The notes beneath the pieces are model-generated. The model had not been told where the DNA came from. It searched no databases and was given only the letters and a program-made list of their open reading frames with translations. Of a DNA stretch of 64,000 bases, positions 46,317 through 59,893 are shown piece after piece. The number at the start of each line of letters is the position of its first letter. The stretch's first letter is position 1. Made by a program: the position numbers and the translations under genes. This DNA comes from Buddleja alternifolia (lineage: Eukaryota; Streptophyta; Magnoliopsida; Lamiales; Scrophulariaceae): NCBI GenBank assembly GCA_019426215.1, contig CM033408.1, positions 28,871,953 to 28,935,952 of the forward strand, in the 5' to 3' direction.

Positions 46317-49300
46317 TTAACTGAGCCGAGATATATCAACTTCATCTGGAATCCTGAACGTCTCAGCTGCACCGAATTTTCTCCATTCATCCCCAACCGA
46401 CTCATCTTCATTATCACTATCCGACTCATCTTCATTATCACTATCATCTCTTCCATTGTCGTGAGCACTTGGAGTCGAGGGGTCTAGACAACTTTTGGAA
46501 CGACAATCATGTGTAGCAAGCATCTTAACTTGGCCAAGATGAGAAATTTCTACTACAACTGTGTCATCATCTACTGGAAGAGGTTGTTTCCATGGTTCCC
46601 CATCCATTCTCATGTATGTATGGTCCGCTCCACCTTTATGGAACTCAAATCGGATACGGTGTGCCTGCACGTAAGAAAACCACCAAAATGTCGGTATTGA
46701 TAATCGAATAGATATCATAGAAATGAGAGTTTTGCTAATTAGAGATATTAAAGAAGTTAATGTAAATTACATAGACAACCCCGCGTGAGACTCTAATTAT
46801 GATAACACCCCGAGGATTGAGATATACAAAAACTTTCCTTGTCAGTAAAAACATATTACAATTTCACCCATATTAGTAAAACAACATATTACAATTCCAC
46901 TCCCTAGGATTGACTGCGGATGTCTTGCTAATTTGCAAAATTTCATGTGGCTTGTGGTAATTACATAGTCTAAAATTTCGACCGAAATTTTGGATTTCAG
47001 GGGGTTCCGAAACGAAATCGGACCTTCGACCCAATTTTGCAGAATATCTTCCGAAATTCCAACCGAAGCCCGAAATTTCCAGAAATTTCAACCGAAACTC
47101 GAAATTTTCCGAAATTTAAAATATTTTTGTCAAATATATATCGAAATTTAGGCCGAAACCCGATATTTCCCGAAACATTTACCGAAACCGAAATTTCGGC
47201 TGAATTTTTTTTTTATATATTTTTAATTTTTTTTTTAAACATGTAACTACCAACATTCCATGTCATGGGTAGAATATTGTCAACATGTAACTAATAATTT
47301 TCACTTGCAATATAAAAGTAGAGGTAGGACAGATACTAGTGATAGCGATTTCGATCCTCCTAAAAACTCGATGTGGTATTGAGTAGTAACTTTTAATTAA
47401 ATCAGATGCATAAGAATGATAATTAAAATTACCCAAAATTTTATTTTAAATTTCCAAATATTTTTATAAATTTCCATGATTTCTTTAAAATTGAAATCGA
47501 AATTTTATTTCCATCGAAATTTTCGTAAATTTACTACACCGATATCTACCCCGAAACCGATATTTAAGACCTTGGGTAATTACTCAATAAGTGAGGGGAT
47601 ATGCATGTAAATTATACCAACAATATATTTGCATATTTCAATAAGACAAGTTATCAAGGTGTTGCGTACTCTAGGTCCCACGACTAATACAACGATCTAT
47701 GTATGATGAACTCCATGAAAGTCCCACACATGGATGATTATGTTTGTCTAAGTCCTGCGATTTTAAGAACAACCTAGGATTTGACGTGCATCTGATATTC
47801 CATGACACATGCACTTCTATGACGCAATTCATATAAGAATACATTTATAATGTTAAGACATCTTATAGCAATTGAGTTTTGTTTCTCAATCGTACTTATG
47901 TGATACAAGTTCAACTCAATGAAGACTTTGAAGTTTCTTGGTAAACTCAAATAAGATGTACGATGTTTCTTCTTTTTGACCATTTTTGCCAATTAATTCA
48001 TATGGCCAGAAATTTCTATGAAATATTTATGTGAAATGTAACTCAAAGCAGTTATAGCATATGCGATGGATAATAAGGCTCTCCATTTTCATTTGCCACG
48101 CACAAGACTTAAAACATAAGCTGCAATCTTTGAAAATAAAGCAAAGGGGACGAACCTTGCAACAAAACATTATACTCTAATTTAACTAGGTGATTAGAAT
48201 TCTTAAAGCAAATGAACAATCTGCATACCATAAAACCATGTATCATCGCAGTAAAAAAGAAAAAGAAAAAAAGAGGAAAAGAAAGAAAACCCTCGTCGGC
48301 GTTCCAATTAAAGTGATTCTACCACAAAAATTGAGGATGTGATGCAGAGTGAATCCCCAAAAAGGCTGGAAAATTATGTGAACTAATCTTAGAACTCATT
48401 CAGTGGAATAAGTTTTAATGGGCTCTCCCTTTCCCATGTCAATGTACCCGAGGAAAAAATAAAATAAAATTAAATAAGTTTTTCCATGAATCCTGTTACT
48501 TTTACAGAAGATTTTTATTTTATAACTATTTTAAGGTGCAACGTCCTTTATAATCGTAGTTTTTAAGTTTTCTTCTTTTTTTTTTCCTTCTGCAGAAGTT
48601 GAAAAGTATTCTTTTTAAGAGTTCATAATTCAGTTGGAGAAAATAGTGAATTAATCACAACGGCTCTATGAACTCTATGATTAGCACTCTAAACAAAGAT
48701 CAATGACCTATTTAGGTACCCAGCTCTTTAACATGACGATTCACCCTAGCTTAAAATAATTCAACCTCCCTGGATATCAGAATACTACTCGCAAAAATTA
48801 CAATTATTGCTAACCAATACAGAACCAGGTAAAGAGTAATACCAAATAAATGCACAATTGACAGTCAAACCTGTGCAAGACGTATCCCATATCCATTTGG
48901 AGCAAGTAAAACAAGTCCATGCCAAGCATCTTTAAAACCAACAATCTCAATAAGACCATCATCCACAAAAGGCGGAGTTAAGTCTCTCTGCAGTACACCA
49001 AGTAGAGAAACATATTAACAAATAATAATCCAGAAATTGATTTTCAATTTGCATTTTCTCTGACGTAAAATAGAGAAAAGAAAAATAGAAAAAGGACTAC
49101 TCACGTCGCGCCGTGTTCTACTATCTGGAGTTCCCCAAGGATTTAATCCACCAGAAAAGCTTGGCAAATTAAGGCATATAATTGATCTTATGCTGTATGG
49201 TTTAAAACAAAAAAAAAACAAAAAAGAAAAAACATTAGTACAATTTCTCATTATCCCTTATTTATGAATCAAGTTTAAAAGCTATTTACAGTACCAACAT

Positions 49301-52300
49301 CAGCTGATATATCATCAGTATGCAATGCAAAAGAGACTCATCTTAATCATTAATTTTGTGCAAAGAAATATAAATTCCAACGAAGGACATATTCAAACAG
49401 ATTTTATTATCCTTAGCAAATGATGAATATCCTTCTAGAGATATTCATCTCATTATGGAAGAGTTCAACAAATATTATAACAATAGCATTATGCCATCAT
49501 GAAAAACCCTCGGTCAGATCAAATTTCTCCCATCATGTAAAACCATGACTAACTTTGAATATGTGCATACTTTTTCCTTAATTTTTTCTATTTAAGATGA
49601 CTTACCATGCTCTAATCAATGAGGAACTTTATAAAGAACCATCCTTGATGCCGTTATCTAGACACTAACACCAAAATATTTAAGCTTAAATCTCAAAGCA
49701 ACCAGTTTCTAGAAATAATAGCAATGTTTTTATTCATAAAGAATTCAATAGTCCCTATATCCTCATCACAAAAGAATCTCAATCTCTCATGACCAGTATT
49801 TCATTATGTAAAATAATTTGGAAGCACACCATCAACATAAAATTTAGTTTCTGAATGACAAACAAGCAGCGATGAATCTAGGATCAAAGTATTGAGGGCC
49901 AAGCATGTATTATCAGTGAGAAAGTTTGGACAATTTTTATAAGAGATTTTAAATCAATTTCAATCTTCATTTACAAATAATGATCGCAAAAAAAATGAAA
50001 AATAGCACAAAATTATGTTAACTCATTCACTAATACAATACAAGTTCTAGTGAAGTTGTAGAAAAAGTTGCTAAGTATCACAAAATTTATCTATAATGAA
50101 GTTTTCTCATTTTTTTTATATTTTTTTTGCAGTTTATTTAGTATAAAACACAACTCAACCCATTTGCAAGATACTCGATGACTCTTTTAGTTGTGAATAA
50201 ACGTGTAAATAATCAATTTCATTTCTTTGTTTTACAATTTTTATTAGCTTATTACAGAATCTTATAGGAGTAAGAGAGCATAAAAATATATAATATCTAC
50301 ATTTTCATTAATCTTTACAGTTTGTTATTAGCTTAAAGAGAATTTTAGTGGAGTAAGAGAGCAAAAAAATGTATAATAATTATATTTTCATTAAAATTAT
50401 AAATTGAAGGAAATTGAAATGTGTAGACCTATTATTTATTATTGACACATGGCTTTTGGAAAATCATTAGATCCTTAAATTTGACATATTAATAAAGCAT
50501 TGTCTTCCAAAATTAACTAAACACACAATTTAAAACTAAGAGTTATTCTAAGTGAATTGAAGGTATACATACGCATATATATATATATATAAATAATTTA
50601 AGAGGTGTGGTAGAGTGGAGGTGCTCCCCACTGCAAACAATTATTGTACCTGGGAGGTAAATGGAGGTCTTGCCAATCCCCTTGCCCTTTCATTATCTTA
50701 ACCTTGCAATGCTGAGTGATATTACTGCGTCACAATTATTTAATTTCAGCAAAAGAAGACATCAAGAGAAAGAGAGGTTCACCATTGTGCAATACTGGAG
50801 TACTCCCCATGAGTAGCACAAATAACAATGATATAATTCGTTGTAAAATTGATGTGAAAAATAGTGAACCAGACTCATAACCATTTCAGTTGCTCCTTTA
50901 TAGATTGGAAGTTAAGCGAAACTTGTATTGGACAAAGCACATTAACTCACCTTGAAGAAGGGCGAAGGAGAGAAGGCATAAACCATCCTTTTGTGCATCC
51001 AAGCTTTGCATATGTACTCTGAAGTGCAAGAAAGAAGCATCTCTTTACAACAAAGATTTATGCTAGCTCTATGTTAAGCTAGATTTAGACTCAATAACGA
51101 GTATGGCCCCAATTACTGCAGTATAACGGCAAGGCAAGCCATCCATGTGCGTGTGAAAGCTTTGCACATGTATTTGAAGGATAAACTGGATGCATCTTTT
51201 GTATTGTATACAGTTCTATTGCATAAACAAGACAAAATCGATTTCTGTACTCTGAAGATGAAGATGCATATATGTGAAAAATTTACATAAAAAGTATGGA
51301 GTGTTTGGAATCCTTCTACCAATATGAATTCACGTACTCGAGGAGAAAGTTTGTTTGGGAGAATCATTTGCTACCCTGTTTTCAACCCCCTAAAAGCTAA
51401 TTTTCTACCATATTTTCAAAGCATTCAACTTTCTTTCAAAAAGTCTAAATTATTATTTTCTAAAACACTTTATATTTTACATTTCAAAGCAAGAAAACAA
51501 ACGTATTTTCTCAAAATGAAATGTCAAATCAACACGTCGACCAATTGGCCAAACTTTGCAAATAAGTAATCCACATTTTAAATTGGGTTAGTTCCATTTT
51601 GCCCCCTTGTACAATTTCCAATCATGAGAGTGCACCCTCCATCTTATTACACTTTGCACTCTCCAATTATTTAACGTACTTCTATTACTAATTTCTTACA
51701 TGTTCTATTAATTAAGCCCCTAACGATTAATGTAAAGATCAAAAGAAAAATATCTAATATGATTGCTTTTATGTCAAAAAACTTTAACAATTTTAATTTA
51801 TGAACTAAACATAAATTTATCTAACAAAATTATTTCATATCAAATTTTGTACTAGAGAAGTAATTCTTCTCTAACCAAAGTTGATAATCTGGTCAGTAAG
51901 AGATCAGTGAGAGGGAAGGAGGAGGATGAGAAGAGAAGTGCTTTTTTTTTTTTTTTGTTTTGTCTTTACCTTTATTTATTATGGATCTATTTGGTAGATT
52001 AGGTGTAACATTTGTAAAAAGATGGTGTACTGTGAAAAATCAAATTGGGCAAAGAGATATAACAGAAAAAAAAATGGAGGATGCACTCTATTAACCAAGA
52101 TAATAGAAGAGGGCAAATGGAATTTAATCCTTTTAAATTTACACACTCCTTCCAACTTATATTTTCGCAACATTCTGAGAAAATATTTTTTCAAAATGAA
52201 ACTGAAAATGAATACAGACAACATTTTATAAAGAAATAGATATATATGCAATTTATTTCTCTCTTCTTAGAGCAAAAGATTTATTCCTACTGACTTAAAT

Positions 52301-55300
52301 TTGCTTGAATTTTATTTGACTAGTTACTAAAACTTGCAACAAATCATGATGTTTTCAGAAAAGGGACGCATACGGGTTTGGTAATACCTGATTAACTAAT
52401 TGGTTTTTGAATTTTTCTGGATGCAGCTTTCGCTCAGAGTGGAAGGCATAAGACACCTGTGCATCCATTCCTGAGGATATGAAAATAGTGGTAGTTGTTG
52501 GGGTTAATTGAATGGTCATGGGTAAAGACAAATCTTACCAAAAGATAAAAATTGAGATGTTTCCATGTAAAATTTGAAAAAGAAATATTAATCTTGCACA
52601 ATCAGTAATATAATAGATAAGCATCATTATAATTTATAGCAATTCAGGTTCATTATAAAGTATGTAGTATATACTTATGTACAAAACATAGACAATGTTG
52701 ATAAAATGTTCTTCAATTCTTCTATGATTAGACCAACCAAAATAATTCATTCCGTCTATCACAGGTGTTGTTCCAAAATCTCAAAAATACTTCGTCATTT
52801 ACATGTCAACTTCTCAGAAAACATAGAATGAAAACTATTCAGTTGCCTGTGAAAGAAATGGAAAAGAACATCATTGTTAAACTAGAAAAACTAAATGAAG
52901 AAATATACCAATCCACATGATGTACGTGGGGACAGGGGGAAGAGAACGGCTATTGAGCACTACAATGATTAAAATACAAGTACATCTGAAGCACTTGACC
53001 TAAAAAAAAGTGAGCATTTTTCCTTACACTTAAGATGAAAAAAGATTGACTTCATTATTTTCACATCAAATAAGAAAAATGAATTATAATTGTTGGTTTA
53101 AGGATGTCCAGGCTAAGTACCATGGATCCAATAGAGAGGTATAAATGATCAGTCCAAACAATAGGGAGATACGAGAGTTGTTTTATCTTATGATCTTGTC
53201 CAAACAATCTTTAGTCTACGTATGCTGCCATGATTCAGAAGATGTGCACCATTCAACTAGAATTCTTATAGACAACAAGTGATTCAGGTTTTCCACCGCA
53301 AGATTAGCTTGCCTTGCAAATGCATAAATACCAAATATGTAACATATGCTGCAGTATGCAAAAAAAAATTAAAATATTATAGGTTCATTTTGATTTGATA
53401 TAGATTTTTAAATGGAAGTTGATAAAGTGAAGGTTTTGAGAACTTTTACAACAATTTCCTCAAAGTAATAGTTGACAGTTAGAGGACTGGTATTAGGACA
53501 TATTGCTGTTTCTGAATTCTGAGAGCATAGTTTTGAAAAAAAAAAAATCTACTTTGGAAATGTAGGACATTACAAGAAGGAGATAGGAGCAAAATGTGGG
53601 ATGGAGAGAACAAAGTTCTTTAAAAGGGCATGATAACAATAAATATGAAGCTATAGGTTAGTTAACCTATAAAAATATCCTTAGACCTTAGATGAAATTG
53701 TTTCCAACCTTGTTAACAAAATAAAAAGGTTACCAGGAAATACAAACAATTTTCAGTCCTGAAATATATATATGACTTTAACTTAGACCTTCACATCCCA
53801 ACTAAAATGTCCCAACCTTTTAAAAAAAAAAAAATTAAAGCTCCAGCAGGAACCTGAAATTAGGTTAGCACAAACCTTGATATAATATCAAACAAATTGT
53901 CATTTGACTGGCCCGCATGAGTACAGTCTCATTGAATTCATGTTTGCCAAAAATTATGTATTATGTCTTCATTTGTTTTAAATGGAGTACAACATTTTGT
54001 TATATTTAAATAGATGAGCAAGTTTTATGCATACGACATTTTTAATTAAATATTTGATGTTAATGCTAAAATTCGCAATACAGAAATAGTTTACTGATGC
54101 CATGCTATGAGGTAAATAGTGGTAGATAATCTTTTAAACTTAAAAGGGAAAATTTTAATTACATGCATAAATCCTAAATCAAATTATTTCCAACCCTACT
54201 ACGAATTTAAACGTTAACAGAAAGTATAAGAAATTTTAAACCATGCAAGATATATGTTATTTTTCACTAAATTTAGACTCCGGAACTCTGAATTGGTCTA
54301 ACCTAGTGAAAACTTTAGCTTTCTATAGGAGCTGCAAACAATTATAAACCTTGGAAAATATTATTATTATTATCTCAATATTAAATCTCAAACCGCAATT
54401 AAATGGACTAGTTTGGTTTGTCAAATAAATATGCATAAAAATGATCATCGATTTTTTTTTTTCCTTTTTTCTTTTTCGTTTTGAATTAAATGTCAGTTTT
54501 TACTCCTTTCTTTTTCTAAAGTTCTTTTACGTCCAAAGTTTGAAAAATTAGTAATTCCCCTCAATTTCCACCAAAATTTGGCACATTGGTAGAGATATAT
54601 CTTCCATAAATCAAGAGAAGAACAATGAAACAGCTTAGCGTATTTATAGTTTGAGACTTGGATGCGACAACCATTTCGTTTGTTACATGTCAAATTTTAA
54701 TAAAAATGATTGCCTTTAATTTACACAATCACCCTTAGTTCCAAGGGCCAAATGGATGGAATATGGATGAACCAAAGGTGGATGCCAAAACTACATAATT
54801 AATGGGAGCGGTTGCTAGTGCATCAAATTTAGGTCTCTGTAAATTACCTTAGAAATGTAAATTGACAAGCTCAAGGTCCAGAAGCAATTACTTTATCTCA
54901 TAACATCAACTTATTGACATACAGTGCAGGTATAATGTCAAATACTTAAAATTTCAAAAATTTGATCTCAGTTTGATCAATATTCAGCAAAAAATACTTA
55001 CCCATGCTAAAATAGTTCCAAAATCCTCCACGGAATGTGTTGCAACCCACCTGAAATATTTACATGTTAAAAAATAAAACATGGGGTGGATGTTCTTAAG
55101 AGGTTTAGCTTAGACTTACTTTACCTTCAAAACAAGGAAGCTAAACACATCTTGTTCGTAGTATTAGTCGTATTGATGCGTATTAAAAGATATATTTATG
55201 TTCTTAATGAATCTAGAGGTGAAGAAAAGCTTTTTCTTACCACATTGAGATCATCCGTTGAAGAAACCCGATGAAATGCATGCAATGAATGTGGTAACTC

Positions 55301-57053
55301 AAGAGGTGCAATTGGATCACAAGAGCCTTCTTTCAGTGCTCTCATCCGCATGAGGAAATGCCAACTGGGAGATAATGAAAAACATGAAAATAGGGAATAA
55401 AACATTGATGCTTAACGACCGATTCTTTATCAAATATAAGTACTATGTAATATTATTAATGGTTCTAGCATGAGAATGGGATTCACTAAAAATATGTGGG
55501 TAAGATGACATGAATGCTTTTTGGGAATAAGGAGCTAAAGACCACTACTTTCATAATGAAAATAATAAAAGCAAGATTAAAAAAAAAAAAACCTAACTGA
55601 TTTAGTAGAAGATGAAAACAAATAAATAATTAGAAAGTAACATAGTAACTTTTTCATGGAAGATGAAAGAGGGTGACAAATAACAGGTAGTTAAAATATA
55701 CTCTGAAAGTAAAATGTCCAAGCATTTTCCTTCAAAGATTTTTTTTTTCATGTTTGGCAATCAATGTTATGGAGAAGAAATTGTTTTCAGATTAGGAACA
55801 ACTACAAAGAAATTAAATTATTAAAAATAAATAAATTCGTATTTCAACAAAGTTGAAAGAAGGATAAACCTGTCTATCTTCATTTCTTTTGCTTTCTGCA
55901 CTTGATCCAAGAATGAGAGCACAGCATTACGATCAGTTTCAGGATTTTTCTTACCCTGAAATTCAAAGGCTTAGCTTCACACGCAACTAGAAATAGGATA
56001 TTCAAAGAGAAAAATTAGAAGTTTTGACTTTTAAAAAATCAGTAAAAAAAAAGGGAGGCGGGCGGGATAAGAAACAAAAAGAATGAACAATAGCTTCAAA
56101 AATCACGTTTTTTGTCTTACCCAACCAAATGCAAATGGCAGATTATTTCCAGTTCCCAAAGGCACAGTAGCAATAGGTGGTGGATGCGACAATTTTAGAT
56201 CAGAAACGACCTCAAGAAGCCATCCAGCAATACCATCTCCACCTGCAACCTACATGTTACATGCTATTAGATGTTTCACTACTAACATAGATTAATTTCT
56301 AAGATAATAACACAAGAGAGGGAAGAAAATTTCTTTTTATTTTTCCGGTGCAACTCACAATTATTCTCAACTTATTCTCAAATTGAGGAGCTAATTCATC
56401 ACCATTATTCTTTAGCTTTTCGAAATTGAGGAAAATCCTACGTAGCACAATATCAGGAGCTTCTTCTCCCAAATCAAAAACCTGCAAATGATTGGGATGA
56501 GGGCATGTACAGAATCTATATCAAAGAAATTAGTAAGTAAGCTAAAAGACTGCTACATTAACAGCCGTAAATTACACTCCAACACCGCTATCTAGAGGAT
56601 CTTTACGTATTAAATTTAAATTTGCGCTTGGACGAAGGATTTGCATTTGACCAAAGAATTTGGAGCCAAGGATGTCCAATAACTCCATTGTTAAGTGGAT
56701 TCGAAATCCATTATAATGATTTCAAAGATAAGTTCACAAAGGTTTATAATACATACTAACTCAAAAATTATTCAAACAAGTGAAAAGGAAGTTCCTCCAT
56801 AACCATGAAAGTTATACTCTGAAAATAAATGTAGCAAAAATAAGCTGATTTTCACCTGGTTTTCATTTAGTATTGAGCGATACGTAATAAGAAGATCTGC
56901 ACCAAGCTGACCACCACTTTTGGAATTGATAAATACCAAAACGGGGCATTTAGGTGTATCATGCAAACACTCAGCCTTTGTGTCTGGCACAAGCATATAG
57001 CTAGGTATGTAAAACTGCTTCAGAAACTCAGAATAGGAATCCGAAGTTGCCAT
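46317..57053 (-). CDS. DGK5: Diacylglycerol kinase, plant cluster III (DGK5-like), with probable lesions
   Basis: DGKs phosphorylate diacylglycerol to phosphatidic acid in plant lipid signalling. Twelve coding exons, all GT-AG: 57053-56856, 56481-56359, 56249-56121, 55955-55870, 55364-55241, 55050-55002, 52470-52388, 51018-50951, 50711-50650, 49192-49105, 48987-48871, 46664-46317. The N-terminus is [14 protein letters not shown]; the catalytic domain has [42 protein letters not shown]; the accessory domain has [35 protein letters not shown] and [14 protein letters not shown]. The C-terminus has a DSDNEDES acidic repeat. [11 protein letters not shown] identifies cluster III (DGK5/6). The start ATG (57053) follows a leader-intron acceptor at 57074. 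Two oddities: GGDGI replaces GGDGT, and exon 9 (62 bases) is out of phase with exon 8, predicting an early stop unless splicing differs. Confidence 0.9.
46755..47620. repeat. Intronic repeat of CGAAATTTC-type words
   Basis: Within the last DGK intron, 46975-47205 and 47490-47575 are built from degenerate repeats of CCGAAATTTC / ACCGAAAC. The block is bordered by ATGTAAATTAC (46759) and GCATGTAAATTAT (47610), with GGGGATAT-like neighbours, hinting at a degenerate transposable element. Confidence 0.5.
51130..51172 (-). pseudogene. Decayed duplicate of DGK exon 8
   Basis: About 110 bases upstream (in transcription) of exon 8 the minus strand reads ACATGTGCAAAGCTTTCACA, then CGCACATGGATGGCTTG. 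Translated, [11 protein letters not shown] lines up with [11 protein letters not shown] of exon 8. The flanks lack a good acceptor, so it is probably a dead tandem exon copy. Confidence 0.4.
51586..52127. mobile_element. TIR element in a DGK intron
   Basis: Left GTTCCATTTTGCCCCCTTGT...GAGAGTGCACCCTCCAT and right ATGGAGGATGCACTC...GAGGGCAAATGGAATT are imperfect inverted repeats of about 55 bases. The interior (about 430 bases) is AT-rich and non-coding. It lies between exons 7 and 8. MULE- or MITE-like; superfamily undecided. Confidence 0.7.
52471..55001 (-). other. Long DGK intron
   Basis: This is the largest intron after the last one (2.5 kb), AT-rich, with A-tracts and no recognisable nested gene or clear transposon. 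Confidence 0.7.
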
Positions 57054-57969
57054 TCCGAACTCAATTTCAGCAACTGCAACACAAATTTGTAAATAACATA
57101 AGATGACTGTTATCATAGGTGGAATTAAAAGAATCATTTGTCCAAAGAAGAACATAAAAGAAAAATCTATGGTTATATTCGGGACAATTTTGAATGCCCA
57201 AATAACAATAATTATACAAGGATTAGGCAATTCTAGAAGACATACTTAAGGCTTCAAGCTTAAACCTTAAACACCTAATAAACATTCAAACAGCATTAAC
57301 CAACAGAAGACTGATTCAATTCTGCGCACACGTCAAACCAGTAATTGAATCAGTAAAATAAAAATGTGTCACTTGAAATTGGAACAATTTCAATCTTAAA
57401 CCCAAAATTCATGAGCAGCATCAATCAGTAACGAGAACTTTGGATAATCACGATAGCTTCAAAATTCTATACTAGTATCTAAGAGGCATTTAAACAAATA
57501 TGAATTCGCATATAGTATATTAGTCTAACTAATTGTCACATATAAAAATGGTTCAACGTTTGTCGGGTCATGATTCTCATGGATATCCGAATTCAGCATA
57601 AGAAACATTCGGATTTGTAATTAAAAAAGGCAATGCTAACGAAAACTTAAAAGCAAAGGATAAGAATATACCTAACTACAAAAATTCAGAAAGAGAAAAG
57701 TTGAGGAACCGGGAAAGCAAAAAAGATAGATTCGTGGAGTGATCACAAGTAATTCAGCAGTAAATTTATACAAGTCAAACTCAGTTACGACTGTGTGTGT
57801 GTGTGTGTATATTATATATATATATATATCCCTTCTCGGATTACCGATTGGAATCCAGTAGTTAGAGAATTTCAGAATTGTAATCGGTAGAAGCAATGGG
57901 AACAAAAACTCGCAAATAAGAGAATGCAAACATATATGAATATACCAAAAGATTCTAAAAATCCAGATG

Positions 57970-58008
<39 letters not shown>

Positions 58009-58150
58009 GAGAAGATAAAGGAACCTGGAGAGAGAGAGAGTGCGGTAAAATGATGGCTGGCCATTTATAAAATAAAAAACTTAAAAAGTACAATAATGAA
58101 TTCTGATGTTATGTAGTAGAGTATAAGAATGGTATTGAAGGAGAGATGAA
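57054..58150 (-). promoter_or_regulatory. DGK leader exon end, leader intron and probable promoter zone
   Basis: Bases 57073-57054 are the tail of a 5'-UTR exon after the acceptor TGTGTTGCAG. The leader intron and promoter lie to the right; the precise start of transcription is not visible. The region holds a GT/TA microsatellite (57792-57828), a long TA run (57974-58004), and a CT-rich CTCTCTCTCTCTCCAGG stretch (58025-58042), which is common near plant transcription starts. Confidence 0.45.
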
Positions 58151-58210
58151 GAAACGTCGAATGTGCATGTATTGTTTAGTTTAAAGCAAATTGGCCGAAT
58201 TGGTTGTAGG

Positions 58211-58303
58211 AGCAACCCCTCCTGCAACGCCTTCAGTAGCACTCTTGCCAACTGCAATAATGGTCATTTATTTATAAACACATTCAGATGACAAACTATA
58301 TTC
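58211..58303 (-). pseudogene. Second copy of the exon fragment at 44991-45127, truncated
   Basis: GCAGTTGGCAAGAGTGCTAC and the adjoining TATTTATAAACACATTCAGA are shared with 45086-45174. Here the reading frame gives VGKSATEGVAGGVAP and is then lost. Same orientation as the first copy, 13 kb away, so the DGK gene is bracketed by them. Confidence 0.6.
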
Positions 58304-59600
58304 CTTCAACTTCACAGGACAGAAGTTCAAATTACCCATTGGAAGAATAGTGCAGGTGAACCCATTGAATGCAAATGCTATGGCTATTTTTGTTTATGAT
58401 TTTCGGTTAGATTTTAGAAAAATTTACCCTGTATTCGTGCGAAAATGATGTGATGCTGGATGTGTTTGTTGATCTTTTTCGGAAATGGTTGGAATTAGTA
58501 AAATGTGTCAAAGCAACTAAGTCTATTCCTTAGGGAATTGATATTAGCACTCCAAAAAATTATTTTGGCATTCCATTTTGACTTTTTTCTTAAACAATTG
58601 ACAATATTGCCCATGAGTTTATGAAAGAATTTTGTTGTACTTTTTATGACAAATATACTTCTAATTATGGTGAACACTTAAATTATGGTAAATAAATAAA
58701 AAATAGGATAATATATTTATCCTTTTATTGTAAAATTCCTTTACTACTTTTTTATTTTCTAATACCGTAACTAATATTTTATACTCTAAGTTGTATTTTA
58801 CTATTAAATTGTATAATTTTTCGACCACTTTACTCATACATTATACGATATATTAAATCATAATAATGGAGCAAAAGAGAAAATGGGGAGTTGCTTTCAA
58901 TTTGTTGAGATACCAGAATCTGTGACATAAAAATACTGAACAAATTTTAGAATTTAATCTGATATACAATCCATTTAATATCATCAGAAGTGATAGTTTT
59001 CTCCGTTTCGCATATATAAGCTTTATATTAAATTTTAAGATTTTATGAAGATAAAACAACTCAAAGAGAGTAAAAAACATTATTGTGCTAACTTATCAAG
59101 GATTTAACATTTATAAGATAAATAGTAGAATAAACATTTATTCAATATTATTCATTTTAAGATACCACAATATTAGCTTTTCATTAATTTAGGGGCAATA
59201 TGTCAAATGTTTAAGACAAAAGTTAACGTTGAGTGCATCTATCATTATTTGAAGTGATACTATCAACTCCCGTTCCTTATTTCAAAATATCGCACTAGAT
59301 CAATTGATCAGTTGATTTATGAAATTAATTAAAAGATGGAAACTAGTCATAAATTGAACAAGAACACTGTGAAGTATAGAAATTCTAAAAAACAAATTAC
59401 AAAATCGGATAAAGAAAAACTACAATTGCATCATGATAAAAAAATTCACAAAATTAAAACCAAGAGAGAAAAGAAAACAAATACTGTTAGTAATGCCAGA
59501 GCGATTCTACCCCAGTTCAAACATTCCGGTACATAACAAGTATACATGATTGATTGAGATGTGTAGAGAAAAATCTCAATTTTTTATCCACCCTCCTAAC
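58304..59600. other. AT-rich spacer
   Basis: No gene seen; short Lys-rich or Phe-rich ORFs reflect base composition. Confidence 0.6.
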
Positions 59601-59638
59601 CACTCGTGTATATACTTGTCGCGCATCGTAAAAGTGGA

Positions 59639-59893
59639 TCAATTGACAGATTTAACCTTAAACACTAAGAAAAAGAGAAAAAAGAAAGAAAACAAAAAAC
59701 TCCCATATCTACTCTTACCGTCACCCGTTCTGTCAGTCCAGCGGCGGCCATCTTCAAGGAAAGAATCAACACTTAAGCGCGCACTGAAATCAGCTGAAGC
59801 GGAGCTGGCGATGCTAGGGCAAAGTGCAAGATGCCTAAGCTCCTCTCTCTTGATAACAGCTGCAACCAACCTCTCCCAGTTATCTCTAGGCAT
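59639..59893 (-). CDS. Possible first exon of an unidentified gene
   Basis: From ATG 59893 the minus strand reads MPRDNWERLVAAVIKREELR, then a Ser/Ala-rich stretch and a donor-like GACG|GTAAGAG near 59722, beyond which the frame is low complexity. The base composition (Ala, Arg, Ser; GC-rich) differs from the surrounding spacer and looks exonic. The NWERLV...REELR start is reminiscent of callose synthase N-termini, but no downstream exon was found, so I do not assign it. It could be a captured or orphan exon. Confidence 0.3.
   Translation of the reverse strand: MPRDNWERLVAAVIKREELRHLALCPSIASSASADFSARLSVDSFLEDGRRWTDRTGDGKSRYGSFLFSFFFLFFLVFKVKSVN

Noticed and set aside
59336..59536. Lys-rich 66-codon plus-strand ORF
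   Set aside because: A-rich composition explains the lysines; no homology or context.
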